64,000 nt of DNA from NCBI GenBank assembly GCA_949316235.1, contig OX438749.1, forward strand, positions 32,126,022 to 32,190,021, written 5' to 3'. Position 1 is the stretch's first letter. The number at the start of each line of letters is the position of its first letter. The translations under genes were made by a program, and so were the position numbers. The notes under the pieces were generated by a model. That model was given only the letters and a program-made list of their open reading frames with translations. It did no database searches and was not told where the DNA came from. The stretch is from Oegoconia quadripuncta (taxonomy: Eukaryota > Arthropoda > Insecta > Lepidoptera > Autostichidae). Below, one piece after another: positions 41,291 to 52,127 of this stretch.

Positions 41291-41784
41291 AAGTAGTACC
41301 TACAATATATTATTTTAAAGTATTTAATTATAAATAAGGTACCTATTATGGTAATAATATTTAATAATAAATCATATCGAGAATTTTGTGAATAAGATGC
41401 GATCTTATCTCAATATAACTTACTTAACTTACGACAGTGACGCAAAGCTTCTAACTTGTCCCACTTCCAACATTCGAGAGACGCCCGGCCCGCTTTCACC
41501 CAACGCGTTTTTTGCGGGCCGCGTCTCCAGCGAGGTAAACACGCCTGATTTAGTGCGGGCCCAATTATAAATAGGCGAAGGAATACCTAGCGTACAGCTT
41601 CTCTAATTCAGGTGAAATTAAATGGAAGTATAAAAGCGAACGTCTTTTTTAATCTGACCGAGGGAAGCCAGTAATGTTTTTCGGGATGTATCTATGTAAT
41701 GCCGTGCGGTTTCAACGTTTGATATGAATAGAACCACATCTTTTTTTTTTAAACGGTTCACAAAACTTTTTTTTTTATTTTTTA
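41291..41784. other. no gene; GC-rich hairpin
   Basis: GACGCCCGGCCCGC at 41480 pairs with GCGGGCCGCGTC at 41515-41526. No frame of interest. Confidence 0.4.
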
Positions 41785-41885
41785 TTAAAAAACTGGTTTC
41801 GCGTTTGACCACGATCTCACCTATGATGGAAAGTGACGATGTAGCCGAAGATGTATCACGCGCACCCAGTAAATGCTTAGTAAAC
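41785..41885 (-). mobile_element. LINE-F 3' terminus
   Basis: Antisense GGTTTCGCGTTTGACCACGA, GGAAAGTGACGATGTAGCC and CAGTAAATGC. Confidence 0.65.
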
Positions 41886-41984
41886 TGGATACAATTCAAA
41901 ATATTTTCAGTATTACCCAACATTACGACATAATTAACTGAATATATCCTACTGGATGTGAACACAGCATGCACATAGGTAAAG

Positions 41985-42494
41985 TCAAAATCAAAAATGC
42001 TTTATTTTGTAGGTACACAGAGTACACTTAAAATAGTCAATTTTACATAGTAAATTTTAAATTTTTGAAGCTACTGCTTGTTCAAAATACAATTTTCCCC
42101 TGAGAAGAACAAGCAAGAAACTCGAAGGATTGCTCTTTTAAATTCAGGCTTTGATTTTACATAAAGGTTTTTATATTACAAACAGGTTTTTATATTTCAT
42201 TATTAATTGTTAAATAGCCTGGCATGCGAACGATCTGGTTATGTCCAGTGATGATTATCATCTAAATAGTCTGATATTTTATAATATGCTTTGTTAATAA
42301 GTTTCTGTTTTATAGTAGGTATCTTTAAATTTATTGAGAGGAAGATTTTGTATATCAACTGGAACCTTATTGAAAAAGCGAAAACATAACCCTTTGAATG
42401 AATTACTGACATTGCGGAGGCGACTTACGTGACCTGCAAGTTAATCTTTATTTCTTGTATTAACATCATGTTTATCACTATTTTTCCTAAATGA
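41985..42494 (-). mobile_element. older CR1-like 3' fragment (segment A)
   Basis: A 5'-truncated CR1 copy, visibly more diverged from the 51-55 kb LINE than the inverted-repeat arms are from each other. Minus-strand coding LPLNKFKDTYYKTETY-type with an indel, then YKISDYLDDNHHWT and the 3' UTR. Its 5' end (42494) is the point where the left arm of IR1 was joined. Positions 42233-42494 are repeated exactly at 47938-48199. Confidence 0.85.
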
Positions 42495-44724
42495 CATTAG
42501 GCAGTACAAATTTTACACATTTAGTTTTTTTCTCATTCAGTAACAAATTATTTGCCGTAAACCATTCTACTATTTGAGAAATAGCGTTGTTCACGTCGTC
42601 ATAATTTAATTTTAGTCTATTTACTTTAAACATTACAGAGGTATCGTCAGCAAACAATACTATTTCATGTTTATCGTTTACAAGGTTTGGCAAGTCATTT
42701 ATGTAAACCAAAAACAAAAATGGTCCGAGAATGGAGCCTTGTGGGACGCCCATACAGACTGTCGACCCTGACGATGTATTGCCACTGATATCAACCCTCT
42801 GAACTCGGTTACTCAAATAAGAATTCAGAAGGTCGAGAGCTCGGCCGGTTACACCATAATGACGTAATTTCCTGATTAAAGTGTCGTGATGAACGCAATC
42901 AAAGGCCTTGGACAAGTCGCAAAATACTCCTATTGCATCCTGCGCATCTTCCCAAGCCTCAAAAATATATTGTAAGAGCTCGACACCTGCATCGGTTGTC
43001 GAGCGGCCCCTAGTAAAACCGAATTGTTTAAATGACATTAGATTGTTACTGTAAAAATAAGTCGATATCTGATTTAATATAATTTTTTCATAGATTTTGC
43101 TGAGAGTCGGTAGTATTGAAATAGGTCTAAAATTAGAGGGGTCTGATGTACTACCGGCTTTAAATAAAGGTATGACTTTACTGTGCTTCATCAGATCAGG
43201 AAATATGCCATCATCAGTACATTTATTAAAGATATAAGCTAAGTGTGGTGAAACACAATCAATTACGGCACTAATAATTTTTACTGATAAACCATGAAGG
43301 TCGGCAGTTTTTTTCTTGTCTAAAGATCGAAATGCTTTTATGATGTCTATAGGACTTACATGATTAAATTTAAAATGGGAGTCACAAATCTCCACATTTT
43401 GTTTAAGTAGCGATTCAGCGAGTGTGGGACATGAATTCAGAGATTTTGTAGTTAATATTGGAATATTAGTAAAGAATTTTTCAAAAGCTTCTGCAACTTC
43501 TAATTGTGAAGTTAGAATTCGATCATTAATTTTTAATCGCGTATCAGGGTTACGAGTTTTAAATTTACCAGTTTCGCTATTTATAACTTTCCAAGTTGTC
43601 TTTACTATGTCCGCGCTGTTCTTTATTTTATTATTTATAAAATTTGCTTTTGCAGTGGCACACGCTCGCTTGAATATTTTCGAGTATTGCCTAACATATT
43701 CAATAAAACTTTCGCTCTTATTATATGTCCTTTCATCATAAAGCTCATATAACTTTTGCCTACTTTTATGAATTCCCACCGTCGCCCAATCACTAAAAAC
43801 GAGGGAATTGTTGATTTTGACAGATTTTGTTAAGAAAACTTTATTACATTCAGTTTTTAAAATGTCAAATACTGATTTATATAATACATTAGGATCGTCA
43901 CAGTACGGTAGATAATCTAGTTTCGCAGTCACTTTACTCTTATATTGATCGAGTAGTGACTCAGTTACAGGTACGTACGATATATCTCTTTTCAGCGTTT
44001 TATTAATTGCTATGTTAAAAATCGCTAACTGACCACAGTGATCTGAACTTAATTTATTTAAAATAGATTTATCACTGGGTTGTAAATTCGAGAAAATGTT
44101 ATCAATGCAAGTAGCTGATGTAGAAGCTATTCTAGTGGGCACTGAAAAAAGATTAGCAAGATTATAGCAACTGAAGAAAGATTTAAGTCTTCTGGTTTGA
44201 ATGCTATCTTCTAATATGTTTATATTAAAATCTCCGCAAATTACAATGTATTTATTTGAATTACTAATTTTACACAGGATTTCATCCATGATTTTCTCAA
44301 ATAATTCATAAGATGAAGAAGGGGGTTTATATACACATAATACAGTAAGCCGCGCAATTTCCACACAGGCTATTTCAATAGTTCGCTCAACAGAAAGGTT
44401 TACAATGTCGAGGCGCTCTTTAAATTTAATATTATTACGAATTAGAATGAGACTACCGCCTCGTATTGCCTTCCTCCTGCTGAACGAGCTTGCAATCTGG
44501 TACTCCTTGAAGCCGAACATGAGCTCACATTGCTTATACCAGTGTTCCGTTATACACAATACATCAGTGTTAGTGCAGCTCATGAACAGCTCCACCTCTA
44601 GTTCTTTGCCACTCATACCCTGAATATTTTGGTGTACCAGATTAATACATTTTTGAATTTTTAAACCATTTTTTTTTCTTTTTTGGGGTGTGGCAACCCT
44701 TTTATAATGATTTTTTTCAAACAT
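42487..44724 (-). pseudogene. CR1-like LINE ORF2, truncated copy (745 codons)
   Basis: Identical to the first 744 codons of the 967-codon ORF2 in the right arm except for codon 90 (Gly here, Asp there), then one foreign codon and a stop where the arm is joined to segment A. Endonuclease residues (Gln-Asn near 33, E60, GDFN 164-167, SDH 227-229) and RT motifs (D603, VPQG 660-663, FADD 691-694) are kept. The protein would lack the thumb and C-terminal region. The next LINE segment on the chromosome starts 423 bp further along the element, so this is not a simple internal deletion of one LINE copy. Confidence 0.9.
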
Positions 44725-44765
44725 ATTTTTTATAATGCCAGAGGTGGTCTCTGTTGTCTTATGAT

Positions 44766-45758
44766 TTAATTTAAATTATTTGGAATGATTTCCAAGGATT
44801 TATTAATAATTAATGGCTGCCCAATAGAGGCGCCTGTTGGGTCAGTCACTAAAGTGACTGAATTTAAAATAAAATAAGATAGCATATTTGCTAATTGTCT
44901 TCTAAAATATTTGGGAAGATAATAATTATCTCCTGTCACATAAAAATATTTGGAACTAATAAATTTATTAGTGTCAAAAAAATGAAATTTATTTTCATGA
45001 CGACATGTCAGAGTGTGCAAGGTTAAATTTAAATTATGTCTAAAGTCATTTTCATTTTTTATTAAACTCTGGCTAAATGGAAATGCAAACAATAAAACCT
45101 TATGAACATTTTTTAAATTATTCAACTGAGAGAAATAATTTATCAGAGTTTTTTTATTTACATTTCCCCGTCGTCCTATAAGAATTATCAAAGTAGTATT
45201 CTCTTTAAAAGTCTTTGATAAGATCTTTTTTAATATAATTGAGTAGGTGGCACCAGGCATACAGTTATTAAGTATTGCCTGTCCCATATACTGGCTAAGT
45301 CGCAAACCCATGTCTTTACCAACTTCATCACTAAACATTTCTATGTTATGTTTTTTGCCGGTTGACTGAGAGAAGGAAGTATTCTCGTTATATTCACACG
45401 GCTCCTGCGTCAGAATTATGGAGTTTGTCTGACACACTGCCGGGGAGAAATCTGTTGACGTTTTAGTCATATTAGTACAATCACATTGGTGATTATTTGT
45501 CAATGATTCAAATCTGTCATGGTTGTATTTACACAACTCCAACAGATCGTCCATGGCCAGTGTGTGCTCCTTAATTTGTTTCTGTGATAATTCATATTGC
45601 GTGTTAATATAATTTAAAGATTTATTTAGTTGTAATATTTCTGACTGGAGGCGCCGTGTGTCACAATCATAGGCATTCTGAGTTTTTTCTAAGTTTAATT
45701 GAAATTTATTTAATTCACATAATAATGCCTTTCTTTCTTTTATAAAATTAATATCTGA
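44766..45758 (-). pseudogene. CR1-like LINE ORF1, 5'-truncated (left copy)
   Basis: Mirror of 51094-52086 with identical protein. See the right copy for domains. The open frame extends a little further upstream into MITE-P by chance, without an ATG. Confidence 0.85.
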
Positions 45759-45767
45759 ACAAACAAT

Positions 45768-46215
45768 CTGAAGGGCAATTCTCGTAATATCTCGTATTAC
45801 AATTACTGTCAAAATTCAGTTCGGATCCAGTCTCGATCTCCTAAATGTCAACGACATTAAATATAAAGATTCGTAATGTAATTATATCGAAATGTGATCG
45901 AAAGTTGAACAGAGCTCTCACTATTAATTGTTCAGTATAAATTGCCCAGCTGAAGTGATATAAGTAGTTTTTTGACAAATGTGAAAGAGAATAAATGGAA
46001 GCAAGCGCATATTTGACGAACTGTCAATTTTTTTAATCTCGAACTTGATGTTAAAAGCTTTGTTCAACTTTCGATCACATTTCGATATAATCACATTACA
46101 AACCATTATATTGTAGTACGAGAATGACGTATTTGACATTTGGAGACCGAGACTAGATCCGAACTGAATTTTGACTGTAATTGTAATAAGAGATATTACG
46201 AGAATTGCCCTTCAG
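45768..46215. mobile_element. MITE-P, palindromic, left copy
   Basis: Mirror of 50637-51084; same inverted arms ending in CTGAAGGGCAATTCTCG. Confidence 0.85.
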
Positions 46216-46609
46216 GTACAAATATTACAGAGTCGAGACACATGCAAAAAATAACATTGTGTGTTGCCATCTAATTGTCGGTGTCGCAAGGTGGAGTCAA
46301 AAAGGTCTCCAACTCAGCATGGGTTGTAGCCGTTCACTGCTGGTTTTCAGTGGAGCCTCCAAATGGCGCACGGTCACTGGTCAACAATATATTGGGTCTT
46401 TACCTATGAAATTGGAGCTTTTTTTCTTCGTTAATCATATGTACCATTTTTCCGTTCCTGCGATTTTCAAAGCTATATCCAAATTTGTTATTTATTTGGA
46501 AAATGGAATATTATTTCAAGGTTTCACATGAAATATTTTTTAATTTCTCAGCTACATCACATAATAAAAAAAATTTGAACAGAGCTCTTTACATGTGCTT
46601 CCCATAATC

Positions 46610-46992
46610 TTTATCTTTAATATCTTTATTGTACACAAAATTATTACAGAAATATGCATTCAATTCAATTCAAATTCAAAAAGTTTTTATTCTCTCTCAC
46701 AAAAGTATACAGGTGTAAACAATAGGTCCTCTACGAGATATGCTACATGTAAGTACAAAATTTTGTGAGAGACTGCTGTCCGTACTAGGAAACCTGTGTG
46801 ACAGATCACCAGCCTCTCACCCTCTGGAATGGAAAGGCCTTATGTTGCGAGATAGGATGTATGCGTGTGAGCGTGAGTGTGTGTGTGATTACATGTGTGT
46901 GTGATTGTGTATGTGCGTGTGTGTGTGTGGGCATTGTATATAAAATGTAAAGGCGAGCTTAACTCCGATAGAGTTTTCTACCAGTTTTTTCT
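46610..46992 (-). mobile_element. LINE 3' UTR insert in MITE-T (left copy)
   Basis: Antisense TTTATTGTACACAAAATTAT and GAGCTTAACTCCGATAGAG, as in 10435-10600. Target duplication ATAATC (46604-46609 and 46993-46998). Confidence 0.8.
46661..46930 (-). mobile_element. innermost retroelement insert (left copy)
   Basis: CAATTCAATTCAAATTCAAA then AGTTTTTATTCTCTCTCAC at the antisense 3' end, and a TG-rich run at the other end. GCATT flanks it; the uninterrupted host sequence survives near 10527. Confidence 0.8.
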
Positions 46993-47354
46993 ATAATCAT
47001 TTCTTAGATTCGCCGAAACTTTTATGAAGCGATTACTTTTAAAAATTAACGCTGCCTATACTTAACTTAATGTTATCCGATAATACACACAAAGTTTAGC
47101 TAAATTTGGATTTGCCGTTCCAAAAAAAAAAAAAAAAAAAACAATAATGTTTGTATGGAGAAAACAGTCTTAATGAAATTCTTCATACAAAACGCCAATT
47201 TCATAGGTAAGGACTTAATACATACAAATAACAATTACAATTAATGGGAGTAATCAGCAAGATGCGATGAGAGGATACACACGTGTATACATTTTTTCTC
47301 TCATTAATAAAATGTTCTCCTTAATAAGGAACAAACCTATATGTTATTATTACG

Positions 47355-47479
47355 ACGACCGATTGGTGTAGTGGATAGTCACCCTGTCAGCGAAACCAAC
47401 GGTTGCGGGTTCGAATCCGCGACGGGTAAATGTTTGTGTGATGAATATGAACATTTATTCCTGAGTCATGGATGTTTAT
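47355..47479 (+). mobile_element. SINE B head half (left arm)
   Basis: Head CGACCGATTGGTGTAGTGGA to GAGTCATGGATGTTTAT, where LINE-L begins. Mirror of 49373-49497. Confidence 0.85.
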
Positions 47480-47939
47480 GTTGTATGTATGTATGTATGC
47501 AAGTATGACCATGTTTCTGAATGGCTCACATGGCTCACAATCCGGCGTCGCAAGGATTTGCATATAGTTTCTCTTCTCTATTCAGTGTTGTTCGATCCAA
47601 GGACACCTTTCTATCTCAAAAATTGGTTCAAATTACTTTCCGCTTCTCATAATCGCCCTCTCCGTTCTTCCGAAAATCTTCGTCTCTACGTCCCTCCTAA
47701 CTTAACAAAATTCTATAGCCAGTCCTTCAGACTGCAAGCCACTCGTCTGTGGAACTCTTTGCCGGAATCTATTAGGAAAGCTCAATCATTAAATATTTTT
47801 AAATGTCAAGTCAAAAACCACTACTTAGGTCTCTGAATTTTTTCTTTTCGTTGACTCCCGCCTCGTGAACATTAGTTGACTATCTATAAGTGCTTCTAGT
47901 GATTGTGTTTTATACTATATATTAAGTATTTCTACATAT
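47480..47939 (+). pseudogene. LINE-L ORF2 C-terminus, cut at the arm end
   Basis: Codons to the stop at 47836 include LTIRRRKDLHIVSLLYSVLF, PRTPFYLKNWFKLLSASHNR and ATRLWNSLPESIRKAQSLNI. Its 3' UTR stops at 47939, the IR1 breakpoint. The complete 3' UTR is in the right arm region. Confidence 0.85.
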
Positions 47940-48199
47940 CTGGTTATGTCCAGTGATGATTATCATCTAAATAGTCTGATATTTTATAATATGCTTTGTT
48001 AATAAGTTTCTGTTTTATAGTAGGTATCTTTAAATTTATTGAGAGGAAGATTTTGTATATCAACTGGAACCTTATTGAAAAAGCGAAAACATAACCCTTT
48101 GAATGAATTACTGACATTGCGGAGGCGACTTACGTGACCTGCAAGTTAATCTTTATTTCTTGTATTAACATCATGTTTATCACTATTTTTCCTAAATGA
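47938..48199 (-). repeat. segment A', exact 262-bp direct copy of 42233-42494
   Basis: Identical to the part of segment A that abuts the left arm, in the same orientation, offset 5,705 bp. To the right it runs into sequence that never had an IR1 arm, so A' keeps the original right flank and A the original left flank. Confidence 0.95.
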
Positions 48200-48522
48200 T
48201 GTTATATTTTTTTAATAAACAAATTGTTTTATGTAAACAGTTCAATACTTATGAATAAAATAGACTATTAACTAACTAAATCACAACGACAATACAAAAC
48301 GACATATTTATAATTGTTGTACAAAAAGAGAGGATGATTAATCCTCAATACATATACAACCATAGATAACTTTTTTAGTGGAGGCGATTGTTCCTGAAAA
48401 TATATCAATCTGGTTTCTTGTACTATTACATAACGCACACATTCGATACAAAGGGCTGTGTTGACCGATGTTGGTTCTGTAGGATCTCTTGCCTTGAGTG
48501 TCGTAAAAGGCAACTAAGACTA
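48200..48522. other. IR1 spacer, no gene
   Basis: AT-rich. GTGTCGTAAAAGGCAACTAAG near 48500 is a repeat phrase shared with 19725. No frame of interest. Confidence 0.45.
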
Positions 48523-49497
48523 TATAACATATATATAAATAAATAAATAAATAAATAAATATTTCGGACACTTACACCAATCATCTAGTCCCAAATTAAG
48601 CAAAGCTTGTACTATGGATACTAGATAACGGATAAACATAGATACATAAATATTTATATAAACAATACAATACAATACAATACAAATACTCTTTATTGCG
48701 CAAAATAATTTACAATAATTTTGATGATAACAATAGAACACAATTAGGCGGTCTTATCACTAAAAGCGATCTCTTCCAGACAACCCACAGCTACGGGACA
48801 TTTGTAGGTAGAAAAACAGGTAGGGTGCATGCATAAATATAATAATAATATCATATTAATGGACTTAATTATATAAATATATACATAAATAAATAAATAT
48901 ATATATAAATAAATATGTAGAAATACTTAATATATAGTATAAAACACAATCACTAGAAGCACTTATAGATAGTCAACTAATGTTCACGAGGCGGGAGTCA
49001 ACGAAAAGAAAAAATTCAGAGACCTAAGTAGTGGTTTTTGACTTGACATTTAAAAATATTTAATGATTGAGCTTTCCTAATAGATTCCGGCAAAGAGTTC
49101 CACAGACGAGTGGCTTGCAGTCTGAAGGACTGGCTATAGAATTTTGTTAAGTTAGGAGGGACGTAGAGACGAAGATTTTCGGAAGAACGGAGAGGGCGAT
49201 TATGAGAAGCGGAAAGTAATTTGAACCAATTTTTGAGATAGAAAGGTGTCCTTGGATCGAACAACACTGAATAGAGAAGAGAAACTATATGCAAATCCTT
49301 GCGACGCCGGATTGTGAGCCATGTGAGCCATTCAGAAACATGGTCATACTTGCATACATACATACATACAACATAAACATCCATGACTCAGGAATAAATG
49401 TTCATATTCATCACACAAACATTTACCCGTCGCGGATTCGAACCCGCAACCGTTGGTTTCGCTGACAGGGTGACTATCCACTACACCAATCGGTCGT
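48523..49497 (-). mobile_element. SINE B split by LINE-L
   Basis: SINE B pieces 49373-49497 (head) and 48523-48663 (3' part) flank LINE-L. ATAAAC at 48658-48663 and 49373-49378 is the target duplication; the rejoined sequence reads like the full SINE B at 34945-35174. Confidence 0.85.
48664..49372 (-). pseudogene. LINE-L ORF2 C-terminus and 3' UTR
   Basis: 5'-truncated insertion into SINE B. Coding part as in the left arm, stop at 49016, then a 3' UTR with TGGGTTGTCTGGAAGAGATC, TGCGCAATAAAGAGTATTTG and (TATTG)n. This copy shows that the many loose GAAGAGATC...GCAATAAAG fragments in the window are LINE-L-type 3' UTRs. The IR1 right arm starts inside this UTR at 48913. Confidence 0.85.
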
Positions 49498-49499
49498 CG

Positions 49500-50636
49500 T
49501 AATAATAACATATAGGTTTGTTCCTTATTAAGGAGAACATTTTATTAATGAGAGAAAAAATGTATACACGTGTGTATCCTCTCATCGCATCTTGCTGATT
49601 ACTCCCATTAATTGTAATTGTTATTTGTATGTATTAAGTCCTTACCTATGAAATTGGCGTTTTGTATGAAGAATTTCATTAAGACTGTTTTCTCCATACA
49701 AACATTATTGTTTTTTTTTTTTTTTTTTTTGGAACGGCAAATCCAAATTTAGCTAAACTTTGTGTGTATTATCGGATAACATTAAGTTAAGTATAGGCAG
49801 CGTTAATTTTTAAAAGTAATCGCTTCATAAAAGTTTCGGCGAATCTAAGAAATGATTATAGAAAAAACTGGTAGAAAACTCTATCGGAGTTAAGCTCGCC
49901 TTTACATTTTATATACAATGCCCACACACACACACGCACATACACAATCACACACACATGTAATCACACACACACTCACGCTCACACGCATACATCCTAT
50001 CTCGCAACATAAGGCCTTTCCATTCCAGAGGGTGAGAGGCTGGTGATCTGTCACACAGGTTTCCTAGTACGGACAGCAGTCTCTCACAAAATTTTGTACT
50101 TACATGTAGCATATCTCGTAGAGGACCTATTGTTTACACCTGTATACTTTTGTGAGAGAGAATAAAAACTTTTTGAATTTGAATTGAATTGAATGCATAT
50201 TTCTGTAATAATTTTGTGTACAATAAAGATATTAAAGATAAAGATTATGGGAAGCACATGTAAAGAGCTCTGTTCAAATTTTTTTTATTATGTGATGTAG
50301 CTGAGAAATTAAAAAATATTTCATGTGAAACCTTGAAATAATATTCCATTTTCCAAATAAATAACAAATTTGGATATAGCTTTGAAAATCGCAGGAACGG
50401 AAAAATGGTACATATGATTAACGAAGAAAAAAAGCTCCAATTTCATAGGTAAAGACCCAATATATTGTTGACCAGTGACCGTGCGCCATTTGGAGGCTCC
50501 ACTGAAAACCAGCAGTGAACGGCTACAACCCATGCTGAGTTGGAGACCTTTTTGACTCCACCTTGCGACACCGACAATTAGATGGCAACACACAATGTTA
50601 TTTTTTGCATGTGTCTCGACTCTGTAATATTTGTAC
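49500..50636 (+). repeat. repeat Z pieces around MITE-T (right copy)
   Basis: Z at 49500-49633 and 50461-50636; the last piece of Z resumes after the CR1 LINE at 55279. Order matches the Z copy at 9650-10310. Confidence 0.8.
49634..50460. mobile_element. MITE-T with nested inserts (right copy)
   Basis: Mirror of 46392-47218. Insert 49860-50242 (ATAATC duplicates) and inner insert 49922-50191 (GCATT duplicates). Confidence 0.85.
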
Positions 50637-51084
50637 CTGAAGGGCAATTCTCGTAATATCTCTTATTACAATTACAGTCAAAATTCAGTTCGGATCTAGT
50701 CTCGGTCTCCAAATGTCAAATACGTCATTCTCGTACTACAATATAATGGTTTGTAATGTGATTATATCGAAATGTGATCGAAAGTTGAACAAAGCTTTTA
50801 ACATCAAGTTCGAGATTAAAAAAATTGACAGTTCGTCAAATATGCGCTTGCTTCCATTTATTCTCTTTCACATTTGTCAAAAAACTACTTATATCACTTC
50901 AGCTGGGCAATTTATACTGAACAATTAATAGTGAGAGCTCTGTTCAACTTTCGATCACATTTCGATATAATTACATTACGAATCTTTATATTTAATGTCG
51001 TTGACATTTAGGAGATCGAGACTGGATCCGAACTGAATTTTGACAGTAATTGTAATACGAGATATTACGAGAATTGCCCTTCAG
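50637..51084. mobile_element. MITE-P, 448-bp palindromic element
   Basis: Begins CTGAAGGGCAATTCTCG and ends with its exact complement. The arms stay recognisable for about 170 bp (shared AAAATTCAGTTCGGATC, then ATATCGAAATGTGATCGAAA) with several mismatches and indels, so they are older than IR1. It lies in repeat Z eight or nine bases before the CR1 LINE. No coding; target duplication unclear. Confidence 0.85.
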
Positions 51085-51093
51085 ATTGTTTGT

Positions 51094-52086
51094 TCAGATA
51101 TTAATTTTATAAAAGAAAGAAAGGCATTATTATGTGAATTAAATAAATTTCAATTAAACTTAGAAAAAACTCAGAATGCCTATGATTGTGACACACGGCG
51201 CCTCCAGTCAGAAATATTACAACTAAATAAATCTTTAAATTATATTAACACGCAATATGAATTATCACAGAAACAAATTAAGGAGCACACACTGGCCATG
51301 GACGATCTGTTGGAGTTGTGTAAATACAACCATGACAGATTTGAATCATTGACAAATAATCACCAATGTGATTGTACTAATATGACTAAAACGTCAACAG
51401 ATTTCTCCCCGGCAGTGTGTCAGACAAACTCCATAATTCTGACGCAGGAGCCGTGTGAATATAACGAGAATACTTCCTTCTCTCAGTCAACCGGCAAAAA
51501 ACATAACATAGAAATGTTTAGTGATGAAGTTGGTAAAGACATGGGTTTGCGACTTAGCCAGTATATGGGACAGGCAATACTTAATAACTGTATGCCTGGT
51601 GCCACCTACTCAATTATATTAAAAAAGATCTTATCAAAGACTTTTAAAGAGAATACTACTTTGATAATTCTTATAGGACGACGGGGAAATGTAAATAAAA
51701 AAACTCTGATAAATTATTTCTCTCAGTTGAATAATTTAAAAAATGTTCATAAGGTTTTATTGTTTGCATTTCCATTTAGCCAGAGTTTAATAAAAAATGA
51801 AAATGACTTTAGACATAATTTAAATTTAACCTTGCACACTCTGACATGTCGTCATGAAAATAAATTTCATTTTTTTGACACTAATAAATTTATTAGTTCC
51901 AAATATTTTTATGTGACAGGAGATAATTATTATCTTCCCAAATATTTTAGAAGACAATTAGCAAATATGCTATCTTATTTTATTTTAAATTCAGTCACTT
52001 TAGTGACTGACCCAACAGGCGCCTCTATTGGGCAGCCATTAATTATTAATAAATCCTTGGAAATCATTCCAAATAATTTAAATTAA
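51094..52086 (+). pseudogene. CR1-like LINE ORF1, 5'-truncated
   Basis: About 330 codons, stop at 52084-52086, 41 bp before ORF2. Codons near the start form a likely coiled coil (KERKALLCELNKFQLNLEKT ... YELSQKQIKEHTLAMDDLL). The C-terminal half (LRLSQYMGQAILNN, TTLIILIGRRGNVNKKT, FHFFDTNKFISSKYFYVTGD, YYLPKYFRRQLANMLSYFI) resembles the esterase/SGNH-like domain found in CR1 ORF1 proteins. No ATG precedes the coiled coil: the LINE begins at 51094, after target sequence TTTGT, so the true N-terminus was lost at insertion. Open frame upstream of this lies in repeat Z and MITE-P. Confidence 0.8.
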
Positions 52087-52127
52087 ATCATAAGACAACA
52101 GAGACCACCTCTGGCATTATAAAAAAT

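Larger units (their letters stand above)
46392..47218. mobile_element. MITE-T with two nested insertions (left copy)
   Basis: Ends TTGGGTCTTTACC and GGTAAGGACTTAA with TA at 46390-46391 and 47219-47220. A 383-bp insert (46610-46992) with ATAATC duplicates lies inside it, and that insert contains a further 270-bp insert (46661-46930) with GCATT duplicates. Confidence 0.85.
46216..47352 (-). repeat. repeat Z pieces around MITE-T (left copy)
   Basis: Z occupies 46216-46391 and 47219-47352, with MITE-T between. Mirror of 49500-50636. The left copy lacks the far end of Z, which in the right arm continues beyond the CR1 LINE. Confidence 0.75.
42492..47939 (-). repeat. IR1 left arm (5,448 bp inverted duplicate)
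   Basis: Reverse complement of 48913-54360. Every mirrored coordinate pair sums to 96852, so there is no indel, and even the 20-base A/T run and the TG repeat have equal length. The single difference found is C at 44456 against A at 52396. It carries a truncated CR1, MITE-P, MITE-T with nested inserts, parts of repeat Z, SINE B and LINE-L. Junction overlaps: TGA at 42492-42494, AT at 47938-47939. Confidence 0.95.

Noticed and set aside
46205..50647. Paired 108-codon proteins
   Set aside because: They run across repeat Z and MITE-T junctions in the two arms of IR1; no coding signal.
50637..51093. Start of LINE ORF1 within the palindromic element
   Set aside because: The open frame runs upstream with no ATG. 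Comparison with the empty repeat Z site shows that MITE-P and the 9 bp after it are target sequence, so the LINE starts at about 51094.
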